64,000 bases of DNA from Clostridium thermarum (GCF_006351925.1 NZ_CP040924.1:2130001-2194000), one strand, 5' to 3'. Positions 1 to 10,517 are shown, numbered from the stretch's first letter. A program made the numbers and translations. The notes: generated by a model from the sequence alone, not told the origin.

Positions 1-1381
1 CTACCCCCATAGTTTCCGGTGTATTTACCGCATATTGGGAGAAGTAGTCCACCAGCTTCATATAATTTTTATCAGCCTCTGGCAGACTGTCCTTATCCAC
101 ATGCTTTTTATAGTAAACAGGCTGCACTAAGGGCCAAAATTCCGTGATGCCGTAGATCGTTTTTGCCATCTCCGGGTCTTCTTTTTTCATAGTTAAATAT
201 TCTTTTGTGTAGCGGAACTTATCCCCTATTTGCTCATAGGTTTCCCCTTCAACCCCAAACCAGGACAGTCTCTGCCCTTCCTCGCTGGCTAAAAAGGTAA
301 GGAGCTTAATGGCCTGTTCTGCATTCTTGCTGTTACGGGTTATATAGGTTGTCATCCATCCTGTGCCGGCCTGATCATAAACAGGTTCAGCCCCATCCAG
401 GGCATGGATTGGTCCAACGGCCACATAAACCGCATCATTATCTAAATTATATACCTTGCCAAGGGGAGCTTCTAAAGAGGCTAAGTCACCAAGATAAGCA
501 AAGGCTACCCCTTCTTGAACTTTTTCTCCCGGCCAGATGGTAAAGTTGTCCTCCTGAAGCAGGCCTTCCCGCCACAACCTGTTTAAAAACTGGTACATCT
601 CCAAGTACTTTGGATGCCTTTTGAAATCAATCCAGTCTCCATTTTCAGTTTCCCAAGGGATTCCCCACATCCTTGACATATTCCAGTCATTCCACTGTAG
701 GTAAAAAGGATAGACCTTCTTGCCGTTAAAGGTCAAATTGGCCTCCTTTACCTTTTTCAAAGCCTCAACTGTCCCGTCCTGGGTCTCAAAGTCCTCCGGC
801 TTTATTCCCAGCTTATCCATGATATCTTTTCTGGCAATAATTCCATTGGCGTTTTCTATCCGTTCTCCTTCATCCAGCCATTCCGGTGCGGTAAAATGGT
901 TTGTGATACCGTACCAGTTTCCGTTTTCCCTGTTATTCCAGATCTTCATAATATCCGGTACTATGTTTAGGAGTTCAGGGGAATATTTCTCAGCCAGCTC
1001 ATTTAAGGGGTAGAAATATCCTGCGTCAATCATCTGCTCCCTTACCCCGCTCCAGTTACTTATAGTTATAATATCCGGCAGGTCACCGGAGGCTGCCATG
1101 GCAATTAACTTTTCGTCGCTATCACTGGGGGGGATTATCAGATTTACTTCCACTCCGGTTTTCTCAGTCACAACTTTATCTAAAAGAGTTACCTCTGAAT
1201 TCCACTTCTTATTATACCAGGAGGCCTGTATGTACCAGTTTACCTTAGTGAGACTCTTAACCTCAGTTGTTTCTTTTGAATCTGTGTTTTTATCACTTAT
1301 GGTTGGGCTGCAAGCTGCAACAGAGGCGGTGCTTAGGATTGCGATTAATATGAGGCCTGTTATGGACTTGAATTTGCTCAT
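1..1381 (-). CDS. ABC transporter solute-binding lipoprotein (3' end cut by window edge)
   Basis: Extracellular carbohydrate-binding lipoprotein that would deliver an oligosaccharide to a membrane permease pair. The reading frame stays open to base 1, so the C-terminus is missing; about 460 residues are visible. It starts at the ATG at 1379-1381, preceded by AAGGGGG about seven bases upstream. Residues 1-23 form a signal peptide ending in SVAAC, so Cys24 is the probable lipidated residue. An Asn/Asp/Thr-rich linker follows, then a long YtcQ/LipO-like binding fold. It is the last gene visible in a minus-strand run that includes GH5 and two permeases and is probably co-transcribed with them. 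It is the third binding protein of this locus, so its ligand may differ from those of the other two. Family call is firm, ligand unknown. Confidence 0.88.
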   Translation of the reverse strand, partial: MSKFKSITGLILIAILSTASVAACSPTISDKNTDSKETTEVKSLTKVNWYIQASWYNKKWNSEVTLLDKVVTEKTGVEVNLIIPPSDSDEKLIAMAASGDLPDIITISNWSGVREQMIDAGYFYPLNELAEKYSPELLNIVPDIMKIWNNRENGNWYGITNHFTAPEWLDEGERIENANGIIARKDIMDKLGIKPEDFETQDGTVEALKKVKEANLTFNGKKVYPFYLQWNDWNMSRMWGIPWETENGDWIDFKRHPKYLEMYQFLNRLWREGLLQEDNFTIWPGEKVQEGVAFAYLGDLASLEAPLGKVYNLDNDAVYVAVGPIHALDGAEPVYDQAGTGWMTTYITRNSKNAEQAIKLLTFLASEEGQRLSWFGVEGETYEQIGDKFRYTKEYLTMKKEDPEMAKTIYGITEFWPLVQPVYYKKHVDKDSLPEADKNYMKLVDYFSQYAVNTPETMGV

Positions 1382-1418
1382 GGTAATCCCCCTTAATAAA
1401 TTAAATACAAATCAAAGA

Positions 1419-1443
1419 TTTTTCCCGGCGGTGCCGGAAAAAA
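1419..1443 (-). other. hairpin in GH5-binding protein intergenic space
   Basis: Inverted repeat with arms ending in CCCGGC and GCCGG, extended by a T tract on one side and an A tract on the other. It lies between the GH5 stop and the next binding-protein start. No U tract follows on the transcribed strand, so it looks like an mRNA processing or stability hairpin and not a standard terminator. Confidence 0.4.
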
Positions 1444-1480
1444 CCTCCTTAATTGTCTAATATCTGTTGGTCCTTGTCAA

Positions 1481-2500
1481 TTATTTTACTTTCGCGGATA
1501 TCCAACCTTTTTCGACACTCCTCCTAAAATCCCAGTTTGCCATGGCTTCGTTCTCCAGCTTATAGGACCAGAAGAACCACCCCTCTGCGGTTTCATAGGC
1601 TAGAAGTTGTGCCGCCCCATAGGCCCTGTTGGCTGCATCCAGCTGGAGTTCATTCATGCCTTCCAGGGTTTTTACAGGGTGGATTCCCAAGGACCATTCA
1701 CCAACAATTATTTTGAAATACTGAGACATCTCTTTAATCTCTTCTGCCCTGCCCCCTGCGGCCAACTTAAGGTGGTCAGCCATGCTCAGCCTGGTGTGCT
1801 CATCGGCAAAGCACTGATACATATGGGTGTCCAGTATTACATTTTTGTATTTGTCCTCCCTCATGAAGTTTTTCCACTCTTTCAGTCTAAAGCCGTCGTG
1901 AAATACTATGGCTATGCTTTCGTCCAGATGCTTACGGCAGACTTCATAGCCTCTTAAATAGTAGTCTTGAAGTATGTCCATGGGAACATCCCATCGAGGC
2001 TCATTTAGCATTTGCAAGCCCCACAAGGCAGGGTAATTCTTATATCTTTCAGCTACCCTCTCCAGTACCTCAAGGGTTCTGTCCACATACTCCTTCTTTG
2101 TGTGCCATTCACATACTCCAAGAATACCTCCGTTGTCAAAGCCGTTTTGACAGCCCGGCGCTGTGTGCAGGTCTATGAGGACCTTAAGTCCAGTTTCCCT
2201 GGCCCAGTCCATTGCCCTGTCAAGGTATTCCACGCAGCCGTAATAGGGCCTTACATCTCCAAATATCCAGTGTGGAATAGGTATTCTGACCGTATTAATA
2301 CCTACTGATGCTATCCATTTAAAGTCCTGCTTGGTAATAAAGGTATCCCTATGGACCTTAAGTCTTTCAAGAGCCTTATCTCCAAGCTCCAGGCAGTAGG
2401 AAGTCTCATCTTCCGCCTCTAAGCCTTCAAACAGTGCAGGTTTCATCCATTTTTCCAACACCAGCCAGTTTCCTATATTAACTCCTCTAACCTTTGCCAT
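1481..2500 (-). CDS. glycoside hydrolase family 5, exo-1,3-beta-glucanase-like
   Basis: Retaining beta-glycosidase of 339 residues with no signal peptide, so it acts in the cytoplasm on imported oligosaccharides. GH5 marks are VNIGNWLVLEKWM at the N-terminus, an RIPIPHWIF strand, DLHTAPG near 110, the acid/base Glu167 in LNEPRW, and the nucleophile Glu268 in VGEWS. The overall pattern resembles fungal-type exo-1,3-beta-glucosidases. Other beta-glucoside specificities within GH5 cannot be excluded. A GGAGAG site precedes the ATG. It follows two permease genes in the same direction, fitting uptake of a beta-glucan fragment and internal hydrolysis. Confidence 0.88.
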   Translation of the reverse strand: MAKVRGVNIGNWLVLEKWMKPALFEGLEAEDETSYCLELGDKALERLKVHRDTFITKQDFKWIASVGINTVRIPIPHWIFGDVRPYYGCVEYLDRAMDWARETGLKVLIDLHTAPGCQNGFDNGGILGVCEWHTKKEYVDRTLEVLERVAERYKNYPALWGLQMLNEPRWDVPMDILQDYYLRGYEVCRKHLDESIAIVFHDGFRLKEWKNFMREDKYKNVILDTHMYQCFADEHTRLSMADHLKLAAGGRAEEIKEMSQYFKIIVGEWSLGIHPVKTLEGMNELQLDAANRAYGAAQLLAYETAEGWFFWSYKLENEAMANWDFRRSVEKGWISAKVK

Positions 2501-2542
2501 AAATATCTCTCCTTAATTTTACTTTAATTTGTCCATGATTGT

Positions 2543-3487
2543 CTATTCTCCTGTAATACCTGACTTGTCTGCACTTTCCACGAATTGCTTTTGTAAGAAC
2601 AGGTACATAAAGATTAATGGAGCAATAGTAATCAGGGTTCCTGCCATACGGATGCTTTCATTGAGCTTATTCACAGTGCTGCCATCCGTTGTGGGATAAA
2701 GCTTGGTATATGAATCCACGAAGGACTGCAGCTTCATGGGCAGGGTCTGTATGACCTTACCAAAAAATAAGCCTGAAAGGTAGGTTTCATTCCAATACCA
2801 AACAAAGGAGAAGAGGAAGGTCACCACTATAGCCGGTATGGACATTGGCAGGGCAATTTTAAGGAAAATTGTTAACTGACTTGCCCCATCTATTTCAGCG
2901 GCCTCATCCAGCACTATTGGATAGGACCGGAAGAACTGATAAAAAATTAGGACGAAGATACTTCCCTTTATTCCCTGTCCCAATATGGCCGGCACTACAG
3001 AAGGCAGAGCCGTATTGATCATCTTATAGGCATCAAAAAGCATATACCTAGGCACCATGGTCACTTGTACAGGTATTATAAAGGTAGCCACTAAAAGCAG
3101 TAGACAAAGCTTTTTCAGTGGAAATTCAAATCTTGCAAAGCCATATCCTATAAGAGCACAAGAGGTGGTCTGGAGCAGGGCCGGTATTCCCGCCATCAAA
3201 ATGGAAGTTATGAGGGCCTTATTGGCCTCCAGGACCCTGTAGGCTATCTTAAAATTGCCAAAATATAATTCAGTGGGTACCCATCTCACCGTTGGATTCA
3301 CCAGATCTGTTGAATTCATCATGCTGTTAACCACCATGAAGAGTAAGGGGTACAGATATACAAAGCCAATACCAATAAGAAGTGCTATAACTATTATCTT
3401 TTTGGTCAAACCGTCGGTTTTACCTGAGCCAAGAAAGATCTTCTTAAACTTGGCTGCAGTTATTTTCTTTGACATAACTTTCATCAT
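2543..3487 (-). CDS. carbohydrate ABC transporter permease, MalG type
   Basis: Inner-membrane permease of the CUT1 sugar importer class, about 315 residues with six predicted membrane segments. The cytoplasmic EAA loop reads EAAEIDGASQLTIFLKIALP, where the ATPase docks. The start chosen is the ATG at 3485-3487, which overlaps the upstream permease stop as ATGA and has AGGAG eight bases away. The frame also opens slightly further upstream. The overlap shows translational coupling with the MalF-type partner. No ATPase gene is present in the locus. Confidence 0.92.
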   Translation of the reverse strand: MMKVMSKKITAAKFKKIFLGSGKTDGLTKKIIVIALLIGIGFVYLYPLLFMVVNSMMNSTDLVNPTVRWVPTELYFGNFKIAYRVLEANKALITSILMAGIPALLQTTSCALIGYGFARFEFPLKKLCLLLLVATFIIPVQVTMVPRYMLFDAYKMINTALPSVVPAILGQGIKGSIFVLIFYQFFRSYPIVLDEAAEIDGASQLTIFLKIALPMSIPAIVVTFLFSFVWYWNETYLSGLFFGKVIQTLPMKLQSFVDSYTKLYPTTDGSTVNKLNESIRMAGTLITIAPLIFMYLFLQKQFVESADKSGITGE

Positions 3488-4353
3488 TTCCACCTCTCCT
3501 TCTTCTGCTTATCTCTCAATATTAGAAATACTAAACCAAGCAATAAGAATTCTACCATAAAGTATATCCATGACATTGCTGCGGATTGACTGTATACATT
3601 GCCCATCTCAAACATTTTTGAGGTTATGGCAGTATTGATTTTGTTGGTTGGGAAGGCTGCCATCTCCACGATGGTATAGATGGCATTTATCAAGGCCAAG
3701 GGTTTCAGGAAGGGTAGCACTATCTTCCAGAACACCTGCCAGGAAGAAGCTCCATCAATGCTGGCGGCTTCATAGATAGATGTATCTATCTTTTGAAGCC
3801 CAGCCAGGAAAATGATGATTTGAACTCCTGAGAACCAAAGGATTAAAACCAGATTATCAAATATATACAGGACCGGTGATCCTACTGCTCTAGGCAGGGT
3901 CATGAAAAATCTATATATAGTATAGTTGCTCGGATCTACAATTTGAGCTGCCTGGTTGGTCATTAACTCCGTCATTACGGGTCCGCTGATTATGATAACC
4001 GGCAGAAAGAAGATGGCCCTAAAGAAAGCCCTTCCTTTAAACTTACCGTTGAGCAAGATAGCCACAATCAGCGAGGCTACAACAATCATTGGAGTAGACA
4101 AGACCACAAAGACTATGCTTTCTATGAGTATCTGAGAGAAATTTACGTCCTTGGTGAAAATGTCAATATAGTTACTCAATCCAACCCAGGTAGTCTGTAT
4201 TCCTGTAGGAGAAATTTTCACGCTGCTTAAACTTAAGTATACGGAGTAAAAGAAAGGAAAGGCAGTTAGCAGAAGAAAGCCGATAATCCAAGGTAGTATA
4301 AAGCTGTAGCCCAGTACAGCCTTCCTCCTCTTGATGGTCATTTTACTCTTCAT
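3484..4353 (-). CDS. carbohydrate ABC transporter permease, MalF type
   Basis: First permease of the second transporter in this operon, about 290 residues. A basic N-terminus (MKSKMTIKRRK) precedes six membrane segments, and the EAA loop contains EAASIDGASSWQVFWKIVLP. The start was set at the ATG with GGAGAG eight bases upstream; a GTG nine bases earlier (4362) sits too close to the ribosome-binding site. It lies directly downstream of the DUF5696-like gene and overlaps the MalG-type gene by four bases. This pair presumably works with one of the three binding proteins of the operon. Confidence 0.9.
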   Translation of the reverse strand: MKSKMTIKRRKAVLGYSFILPWIIGFLLLTAFPFFYSVYLSLSSVKISPTGIQTTWVGLSNYIDIFTKDVNFSQILIESIVFVVLSTPMIVVASLIVAILLNGKFKGRAFFRAIFFLPVIIISGPVMTELMTNQAAQIVDPSNYTIYRFFMTLPRAVGSPVLYIFDNLVLILWFSGVQIIIFLAGLQKIDTSIYEAASIDGASSWQVFWKIVLPFLKPLALINAIYTIVEMAAFPTNKINTAITSKMFEMGNVYSQSAAMSWIYFMVEFLLLGLVFLILRDKQKKERWK

Positions 4354-4358
4354 TATTA

Positions 4359-6662
4359 TCACTCTCCTCCTATAACTGTATAATCCTGGGCCTTAACTAT
4401 AATTCCGTCCACCTTATAATCACTTCCTGTATAGTTAACCACTATGGATACCTTGTTGTCGTAGTCTACCTTCACAACTCCGGCACTGAGCACTGTCCTA
4501 TTCTCAATGGTTTTTCCTTCAACTGCTGTGAGTGCCTTATTTATATAGGCATAGGCCTCTGCTATATTATCCTTCCAGTCTTCATAACTGGTGGAGTACA
4601 GTTCAGACATAGTGGTGTACTTTAACTCGGTGTTACTTTTTCCTGTCAACAGGTAAGCCGGATAGGCTCCGTATTCAATGAGCTTAAGCAGGTCAGCCTT
4701 GGAATAAAAGCTCATGTTGATATAGGGACCATAGTAATCAACACTGCCCTTTAAAACAATCTGTAAAAATGGGACCGTATCATTTTCAAATAGGTACTGG
4801 CTGTTGACCATGGGTATATCAAAGATTTTATCGGTGTACTTCCATAGATACTGATTGGGTTTATATAGGGCCAAGGTCTCAACACTGGCAGAGACCTTTT
4901 CTGCAGCTGCTTCAAATAGGTCTCTGGCCTTCAGTCTTGTAGTAACATTGTTCTGCTGGTTTTCCGCATAGAGTTTTGAACCAAATTCATTGATGGCCAT
5001 GGCCTTCATATTGTTTTCCCTGTATTTTTCCGCTTTTTCTTCAACATACTCTGCCACTATTTTGGATTCCACAAAATATGTTTCCTTAAACCAAAGATCG
5101 TTATTGTCTCTCTCCAGCTTTATGAGAGCTTGGGACAGGGAGTTGCCACCTTCACTTCTCAAATCTATCTGATTTTTATTTGCTGTCACCGGGTTTTCAT
5201 AGAAATACAGGTTACCACCTGTGGATTTGATATAATCCGCCAGCTTCATATAGGCTGCCTTACCACCAAGCTTGGACTCAAAATTGAAGGCTGAAGGCTT
5301 GCTGCCCCCTACTCCCCCCTTTTGCCAGCCCTGTACAACCACTGTACTGTTAACAATACCACTTGCAGCAAGTTCATCAATTATGGCCTTGGTCTCATCC
5401 GGTGTAGTGATTTTTAATAGGCTGTTAAATAAAAAGCCCTTTTCTATATCCGCTGCTATGATGTCCACCTGCAGGGGAATTTGATCTTCTTTTTCTTCAC
5501 TGCCTGGGAGGAGTTCTGCCTGTTTCAGAGATTCTCTATAAAACTTGGCCATACCTACATAGTCTGCAGCTTCCCCATTTAGAAAATTGTAGGTTATTGC
5601 CGCATCAAAGCTGTTTCTGACTTCCTGCATTATCTGCACACCGGACCCGCTTCTGCTGGTGGGCTGCAGGTACTTTTGCCTATAGGTAAACTTTGCCGTA
5701 ACCCAGTTATAGTTGGTTAGCATGCCGCTTGGAGTAGCCATTATGGATGCGTACTCCGCTCCCTCATTAATGGTTGCAAACAGGGCATTTTGCTTCACTC
5801 CATGAACTACTCCGAACACAGGCATTAACACCGTGGGCTCCTCTGTGGCAAAATCATTGGGCCTGCTGGACTTTAGGTCATTGACCTCCACCAGTTTATC
5901 TATGCCATAGTCTTTGCCATAAACCCTCTTATCAAAATTCACCAGGTACTGTGAGGGTTTACTAAACCTTATAAGGGCACCGGGACCGTCGGGAACAAAC
6001 ATGTAGCCATCTATCTCGTCTGCCACAGTGGACCCTAAAAAGGGTACAAAGTACACGTTTCCAATGTAATTGTCTTTTTCTTCTTTTATTGTATCGTCCT
6101 CAAGTCTGAAGGTAAGCTTTCCATCCTTTAGTTCCATGGTAAAATCAAAGGATATACCAAGATCTTTGTAAGTTACTGAATAGGTCAGCACATTGTCTTT
6201 CACAGCATAGTTTTTATCTACCTGGGCATCTGCTATACTCAACCTTTTCTCTATACCTTTCTTATCAAAGTAGTCTATAGATACTAGGGAATTACCTACC
6301 CCGGACCAGGTAGTATTCATATTCTCAGGCTTGTCAGATGTCAGTCCGCCCCATATATAACCGGTGGCCTTATCCACTATTCTGATGGAAGCGTTTTTAT
6401 CCCGGTGCCAAACTTCCACCTTTTCATCCTCCAGGATTTTAACAAAGCCCTCCAGATTTAGTCTGTTCTGAACCCTGGTATACTTCTCCGGTTTGGAATA
6501 CCTGTTAGAGTTTGCATTCATCAGGGCAGCCCGGCTTGGAAGGTCTGTCACTGCAGAACCTTTGTTTAGGCTTTTTGCAAAACTCAGGGTAGATCCCACT
6601 GTTAAGGCTGCTGCAACCACTGCGGTAATACCTATTGTGATCTTTCTTTTACTTTCTAGCAT
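4359..6662 (-). CDS. DUF5696-like exported protein
   Basis: Exported protein of 767 residues that I recognise as DUF5696-like, a family with no assigned activity that is often found in sugar-transport operons. Residues 1-29 are a signal sequence. The middle carries VPDGPGALIRF (about 223-233), beta-rich segments, and from about 400 an alternating alpha/beta region with VVVQGWQKGG at 441-450 and YFYENP later. That region is reminiscent of the TIM barrel of alpha-glycan hydrolases. I do not see a definite catalytic pair. A GGGAGGTGG site precedes the ATG, and the gene overlaps the upstream membrane-protein gene by 14 bases. It may bind or process the incoming glycan at the cell surface (inference). 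Confidence 0.7.
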   Translation of the reverse strand: MLESKRKITIGITAVVAAALTVGSTLSFAKSLNKGSAVTDLPSRAALMNANSNRYSKPEKYTRVQNRLNLEGFVKILEDEKVEVWHRDKNASIRIVDKATGYIWGGLTSDKPENMNTTWSGVGNSLVSIDYFDKKGIEKRLSIADAQVDKNYAVKDNVLTYSVTYKDLGISFDFTMELKDGKLTFRLEDDTIKEEKDNYIGNVYFVPFLGSTVADEIDGYMFVPDGPGALIRFSKPSQYLVNFDKRVYGKDYGIDKLVEVNDLKSSRPNDFATEEPTVLMPVFGVVHGVKQNALFATINEGAEYASIMATPSGMLTNYNWVTAKFTYRQKYLQPTSRSGSGVQIMQEVRNSFDAAITYNFLNGEAADYVGMAKFYRESLKQAELLPGSEEKEDQIPLQVDIIAADIEKGFLFNSLLKITTPDETKAIIDELAASGIVNSTVVVQGWQKGGVGGSKPSAFNFESKLGGKAAYMKLADYIKSTGGNLYFYENPVTANKNQIDLRSEGGNSLSQALIKLERDNNDLWFKETYFVESKIVAEYVEEKAEKYRENNMKAMAINEFGSKLYAENQQNNVTTRLKARDLFEAAAEKVSASVETLALYKPNQYLWKYTDKIFDIPMVNSQYLFENDTVPFLQIVLKGSVDYYGPYINMSFYSKADLLKLIEYGAYPAYLLTGKSNTELKYTTMSELYSTSYEDWKDNIAEAYAYINKALTAVEGKTIENRTVLSAGVVKVDYDNKVSIVVNYTGSDYKVDGIIVKAQDYTVIGGE

Positions 6663-8706
6663 TGTAAGCCACCTCCCTTAAAACTGAATAAACAAACTCC
6701 ATTAACTGATCCCACAGCATGTATACTATTGAGAAGCATATTATACCCACCAGTATTAAGAACAGGGATAGGATTATGCTCTTGATAACTTCACCCACTT
6801 CATAGTTATGGATTTCCTTTAAACCTAGGAAGAGGATTACCCCGCACCATACCCAAATAATAAGGGAAGCAAGTTCTATTATGAAGGCTTCGTTCAGGGT
6901 CAGCACATAGGTCAGGGCAATTACAAAGGGCATTAAGATTATAAAAGGTGCCAAGGAGTAGGCTGTTGCAGTATATACATCCTTGAATCTGCCTTCCCCG
7001 TCATTGATGGAACTTACCATGTAGTTAGCCCCCGCCCAAAGGGCTACGGGCAGGAGGGATATGGAGATGATATAAAAATATGATATATTTCTTGCATCCA
7101 CATAATTAAATATGAAGCTTCGCCCTATATAGTTGATCGTGAAAATGATGAAGGCCCCTGCATAGATGATGGTTGCAGCCAGGGTAGACCCCTGCCTATC
7201 CTTTCTTATTTCATACATACAGTCAATTGGATGTCTAAGCACCCGCTTTAGATAAAGCAAGTCTCTTACCAGCCTGTTTTCCTTAAGTTTTGCCTTCAGC
7301 CCCCTTATAGGATTGAAGATTCCTTTTTTTGAATCTATCTTTTTCAGTACCTTAGAGATAAGAGCTGCCAGTACCAGCAAAATCAACATAACTGCTATAT
7401 TGTCTTGCAGCCATTCATTTCTTATTTCCCAATAGCTTTCAGAGTAGTCTTCCCGGTTTTGAGCCAACCTGAAATTCTCTGCTGCTTGTTTATAGTCATT
7501 TTCTTGGAAGTAGGCCTTACCCAAGCCATCATAAGCTATCTTGGATGTGCCGCTAAGCTGCAGGATTTGCTGCCACAGGTCCTTACTTTCCAGGTACTTG
7601 CCGATTTCAAAAAGGCTGATGGCCTCGTGGATCATCTCTGCAAACACCGTAGGATAAAAAACTTGCACCACATTACGTTCCTTATCAAGCACATAGATAT
7701 AGTTATCTTTGTCCACAGCAATGCCTGCTCCTACGGTAAAAAGTCCATTTCTTTCTGTAGATATGGCCCTTCCTCCAAAGGAAAAGATCAAGTTGCCTTC
7801 AGAATCATATTCGTATATAAGGCCTGTTTCCGTTAGGGCGTAAATCTGCCCATAGGTTCCCACTGTTATGTCCACGAAGTTTTCTTCATCAATCATCACA
7901 TGGTTACTGGCCAAAATGTCAGAGCCCGAAACATTGTGTTTCTTTATTGCATGGCCTCTTTCGCCCTGGGTAATTGTATAGGTCATTCCCTTTTTATCTA
8001 TTGCTAAATTGTAAAAGCTCTTAGGTATGCGGTTAAAAAGTTTGGCCTTTTGGGCCTCTGTAAACACCAGGTCCTGAATGGCTTCTATTAGCGACTTACT
8101 GGTGTTGTTGGCCCCGAAATAGCCCAGAAACTCTCCCTCTTTGCTGAACTGTATGATGCCGTCATAGGTTCCTTCACTGACGATATAAATATTTCCCTTC
8201 TTGTCACTTAAGGCCTTCTTAGGCTTGAAGTTTGTGGTCTTCCCGAAGATAGGCGTATCCGGCCTACCATAGGTTTTTAACACTGCTCCCACTGGGGAGA
8301 ACTTTACAACCTGTTCTAAATCATAATCCGCTGCGATTATATTATCTTCCTCATCTACATATACACCGGTGGGAGAACTTAAGGTATCTTCTCCTATAAA
8401 GGTGACCTCATCGGTGTCTAAATCCTTTATGGTTATACGGCCGTTGCCTGTATCTGCCACATAGATTCGTCCATCCTTAACAAATATATCCTCAGGCTTT
8501 TTTAGGTCTATATCTCTAAATAATATTTCCCCGTTTAGGTATGCATCCTGTGTTCGAACCCATTTAAGATCTTCCGAAATGGTATAGGTATAGGCAGGAG
8601 CATTCTCTGCACGTACGGACTGGGTTGAGAATCCTAGGGCCAGTAAAATTCCTAAAGCAGCGGCTATGGTGGACTTTGTTGCTCTTTTTACCAATGTCTT
8701 TATCAT
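6649..8706 (-). CDS. NHL-repeat, TPR and Yip1-like membrane protein
   Basis: Membrane protein of 685 residues. A signal sequence (1-33) is followed by NHL-type beta-propeller repeats to about 360, with recurrent motifs such as GRIYVADTGNGRI and DNYIYVLDKERN. A short TPR-like segment (YKQAAENFRLAQ, about 400-430) comes next, then a membrane span near 440 and a five-helix Yip1-like domain to the end. The propeller should face outside. Function is unknown. Placement between two permease pairs and next to DUF5696 suggests a scaffold or sensor that holds the surface glycan machinery together (inference). Start is the ATG after AGGAGG. Confidence 0.75.
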   Translation of the reverse strand: MIKTLVKRATKSTIAAALGILLALGFSTQSVRAENAPAYTYTISEDLKWVRTQDAYLNGEILFRDIDLKKPEDIFVKDGRIYVADTGNGRITIKDLDTDEVTFIGEDTLSSPTGVYVDEEDNIIAADYDLEQVVKFSPVGAVLKTYGRPDTPIFGKTTNFKPKKALSDKKGNIYIVSEGTYDGIIQFSKEGEFLGYFGANNTSKSLIEAIQDLVFTEAQKAKLFNRIPKSFYNLAIDKKGMTYTITQGERGHAIKKHNVSGSDILASNHVMIDEENFVDITVGTYGQIYALTETGLIYEYDSEGNLIFSFGGRAISTERNGLFTVGAGIAVDKDNYIYVLDKERNVVQVFYPTVFAEMIHEAISLFEIGKYLESKDLWQQILQLSGTSKIAYDGLGKAYFQENDYKQAAENFRLAQNREDYSESYWEIRNEWLQDNIAVMLILLVLAALISKVLKKIDSKKGIFNPIRGLKAKLKENRLVRDLLYLKRVLRHPIDCMYEIRKDRQGSTLAATIIYAGAFIIFTINYIGRSFIFNYVDARNISYFYIISISLLPVALWAGANYMVSSINDGEGRFKDVYTATAYSLAPFIILMPFVIALTYVLTLNEAFIIELASLIIWVWCGVILFLGLKEIHNYEVGEVIKSIILSLFLILVGIICFSIVYMLWDQLMEFVYSVLREVAYNARK

Positions 8707-8733
8707 ATAATTAAACCTCCTCTGCCAACTGCA

Positions 8734-9609
8734 CTATTTGATGCCTGAATGGACCATGGTATTCATAACCCTTGATTGCAGTACAATAAAGATTACCAGG
8801 TTCGGTAAAAACATTATCAAGGATGCCGCTGCTGCCATGCCCTGACCGGCCACAGTGTTACCTGTGGTAGAAGTTAAGGTGGTCAAATAGAAAGCAAAAT
8901 TTTTCAAGGCCTCATCGTTAATAAAAAGTGTGGAGGCCTCGGTGCTGTTCCAAACCGCCTGGAAGGCCAAGATTGCCACCGTAGAAAGGGCCGGTTTGAT
9001 CAGGGGCATTATGATTTTAAGCAGTATATAGTAGTCTGACGCCCCATCAATCTGTGCTGCTTCCACCAGTGAGGTGGGGATTTGGTCTATAAACTGCTTA
9101 ACCAAGAACAAGCCCACCGGCATGGCCAATATCGGAAGTATATGGGCAATAAAGCTATCAATAATACCAAGCCTTACCACAACCAAATATCTTGGTATTG
9201 TCACCGCAATGGGGACAAACATCAGGGCCAGGGTATTTATGCTGAAAAGCAGCTTCTTGCCTTTGAAATTCTTTTTCGATAGTACATAACCTGCTGCCGC
9301 CGCTACAAATATGGATAAGATCACCACTATAGCGGTTGATATTATACTGTTAAAAAGGTATCTGGAAGCCGGCACGTTTGAGTTGCTGGCAGTATTGAAC
9401 AATCTTATAAAGTTATCGAAGGTTGGACGTCTTGTGATGAATCTGGGAGGATATAAAAACAACTCGTCCATTGGCTTAAAGGCGTTAAAGAATATATAAA
9501 GTATGGGTAAACTCATAAAAGTCAAAATAGGTAGCAGTATTATATAAAATTTAATCTGACTTTTATGAAATTTTTTTGGGTTTATACCAGTTCCGCTAAA
9601 ACCAGACAT
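8734..9609 (-). CDS. carbohydrate ABC transporter permease, MalG type
   Basis: Second permease of the promoter-proximal transporter, 291 residues with six membrane segments. The EAA loop is [28 protein letters not shown] stands five bases before the ATG. It lies 11 bases downstream of the MalF-type gene, within the long minus-strand operon. Its sequence is clearly different from the other MalG-type protein at 2543-3487, so the operon carries two distinct importers and not a recent duplication. Confidence 0.92.
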   Translation of the reverse strand: MSGFSGTGINPKKFHKSQIKFYIILLPILTFMSLPILYIFFNAFKPMDELFLYPPRFITRRPTFDNFIRLFNTASNSNVPASRYLFNSIISTAIVVILSIFVAAAAGYVLSKKNFKGKKLLFSINTLALMFVPIAVTIPRYLVVVRLGIIDSFIAHILPILAMPVGLFLVKQFIDQIPTSLVEAAQIDGASDYYILLKIIMPLIKPALSTVAILAFQAVWNSTEASTLFINDEALKNFAFYLTTLTSTTGNTVAGQGMAAAASLIMFLPNLVIFIVLQSRVMNTMVHSGIK

Positions 9610-9620
9610 GTTTCCACCTC

Positions 9621-10517
9621 CTACTCATCGGCAAAGAGCTTATTAGAAACCTTTGAAGCTCCCCATATCATCAAAAGTAATATTACGGATACTGCCGCTG
9701 CATATCCCATTTCATATCTTATAAAACCATAGTCCTCTATGTGGTTTACTATAACCTGTCCTGCATAGTCCGGTGTAGGGTTTGACCCTGAAAGGGCAAC
9801 GCCGATGCCACCGGTACTGAAGGTGTTTACTATGGCCATTACAGCTCCAAAAAGCATCTGTGGTCTCATAGATGGTATAGTAACGTATATGATCTCCTGA
9901 AACCTATTTTTAACGCCATCTATATAAGCGGCTTCGTAAAGCTCCTGGTTCACATTGAGCACACCGGACAGCATTGATAAAAAGCCTACTCCCATGCTGC
10001 TCCACAGGGCAACGACTATCATTATGGTCATAAGGTAGTCCGGAGATTGGAGCCACTGTACCGGCTCGTTGATCACCCCTGCATTTATCAAAAGATTGTT
10101 TAGATAACCAAGCTGGTCTCCACTGAAGATTACTCCCCAAACAGTTGTCATTATGACCCCGGAGGTCATAGAGGGGGAGTAAATTATTATGGCAAAGATG
10201 GTCCTTGGAATCTTTGTGAGCTGAGCTAGGATCCAGGCCAATATAAAGGACAAGATATAGCCTAAGGGTCCTACTATCAGTGAAAATTTAAGGGTATTGG
10301 GCAGTACCTTCTGCATAAACACCGAATCCTGAGTCAACAGTCTTATATAGTTCCTCAAGCCCGTAAATGTGGGAAATTCTATGGTGTTAAAGTATGTGAA
10401 GGATAGGCCTATGGCTGCAGCTACCGGTACTACGATGAATGTAAAAAACAGTATGGCATAGGGACCTAAAAGGACCCAATGGGACTGCTTGTTTATTATT
10501 TCTTTCAGCTTTTTCAT
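9621..10517 (-). CDS. carbohydrate ABC transporter permease, MalF type
   Basis: Inner-membrane permease of 298 residues in the CUT1 class. The EAA loop reads [21 protein letters not shown]. The ATG overlaps the stop of the upstream 966-residue binding-protein gene as ATGA, with GAGGGAG before it, so the two are translationally coupled. That coupling points to the large anchored binding protein as a partner of this transporter. ATP hydrolysis must come from an ATPase encoded elsewhere. Confidence 0.92.
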   Translation of the reverse strand: MKKLKEIINKQSHWVLLGPYAILFFTFIVVPVAAAIGLSFTYFNTIEFPTFTGLRNYIRLLTQDSVFMQKVLPNTLKFSLIVGPLGYILSFILAWILAQLTKIPRTIFAIIIYSPSMTSGVIMTTVWGVIFSGDQLGYLNNLLINAGVINEPVQWLQSPDYLMTIMIVVALWSSMGVGFLSMLSGVLNVNQELYEAAYIDGVKNRFQEIIYVTIPSMRPQMLFGAVMAIVNTFSTGGIGVALSGSNPTPDYAGQVIVNHIEDYGFIRYEMGYAAAVSVILLLMIWGASKVSNKLFADE

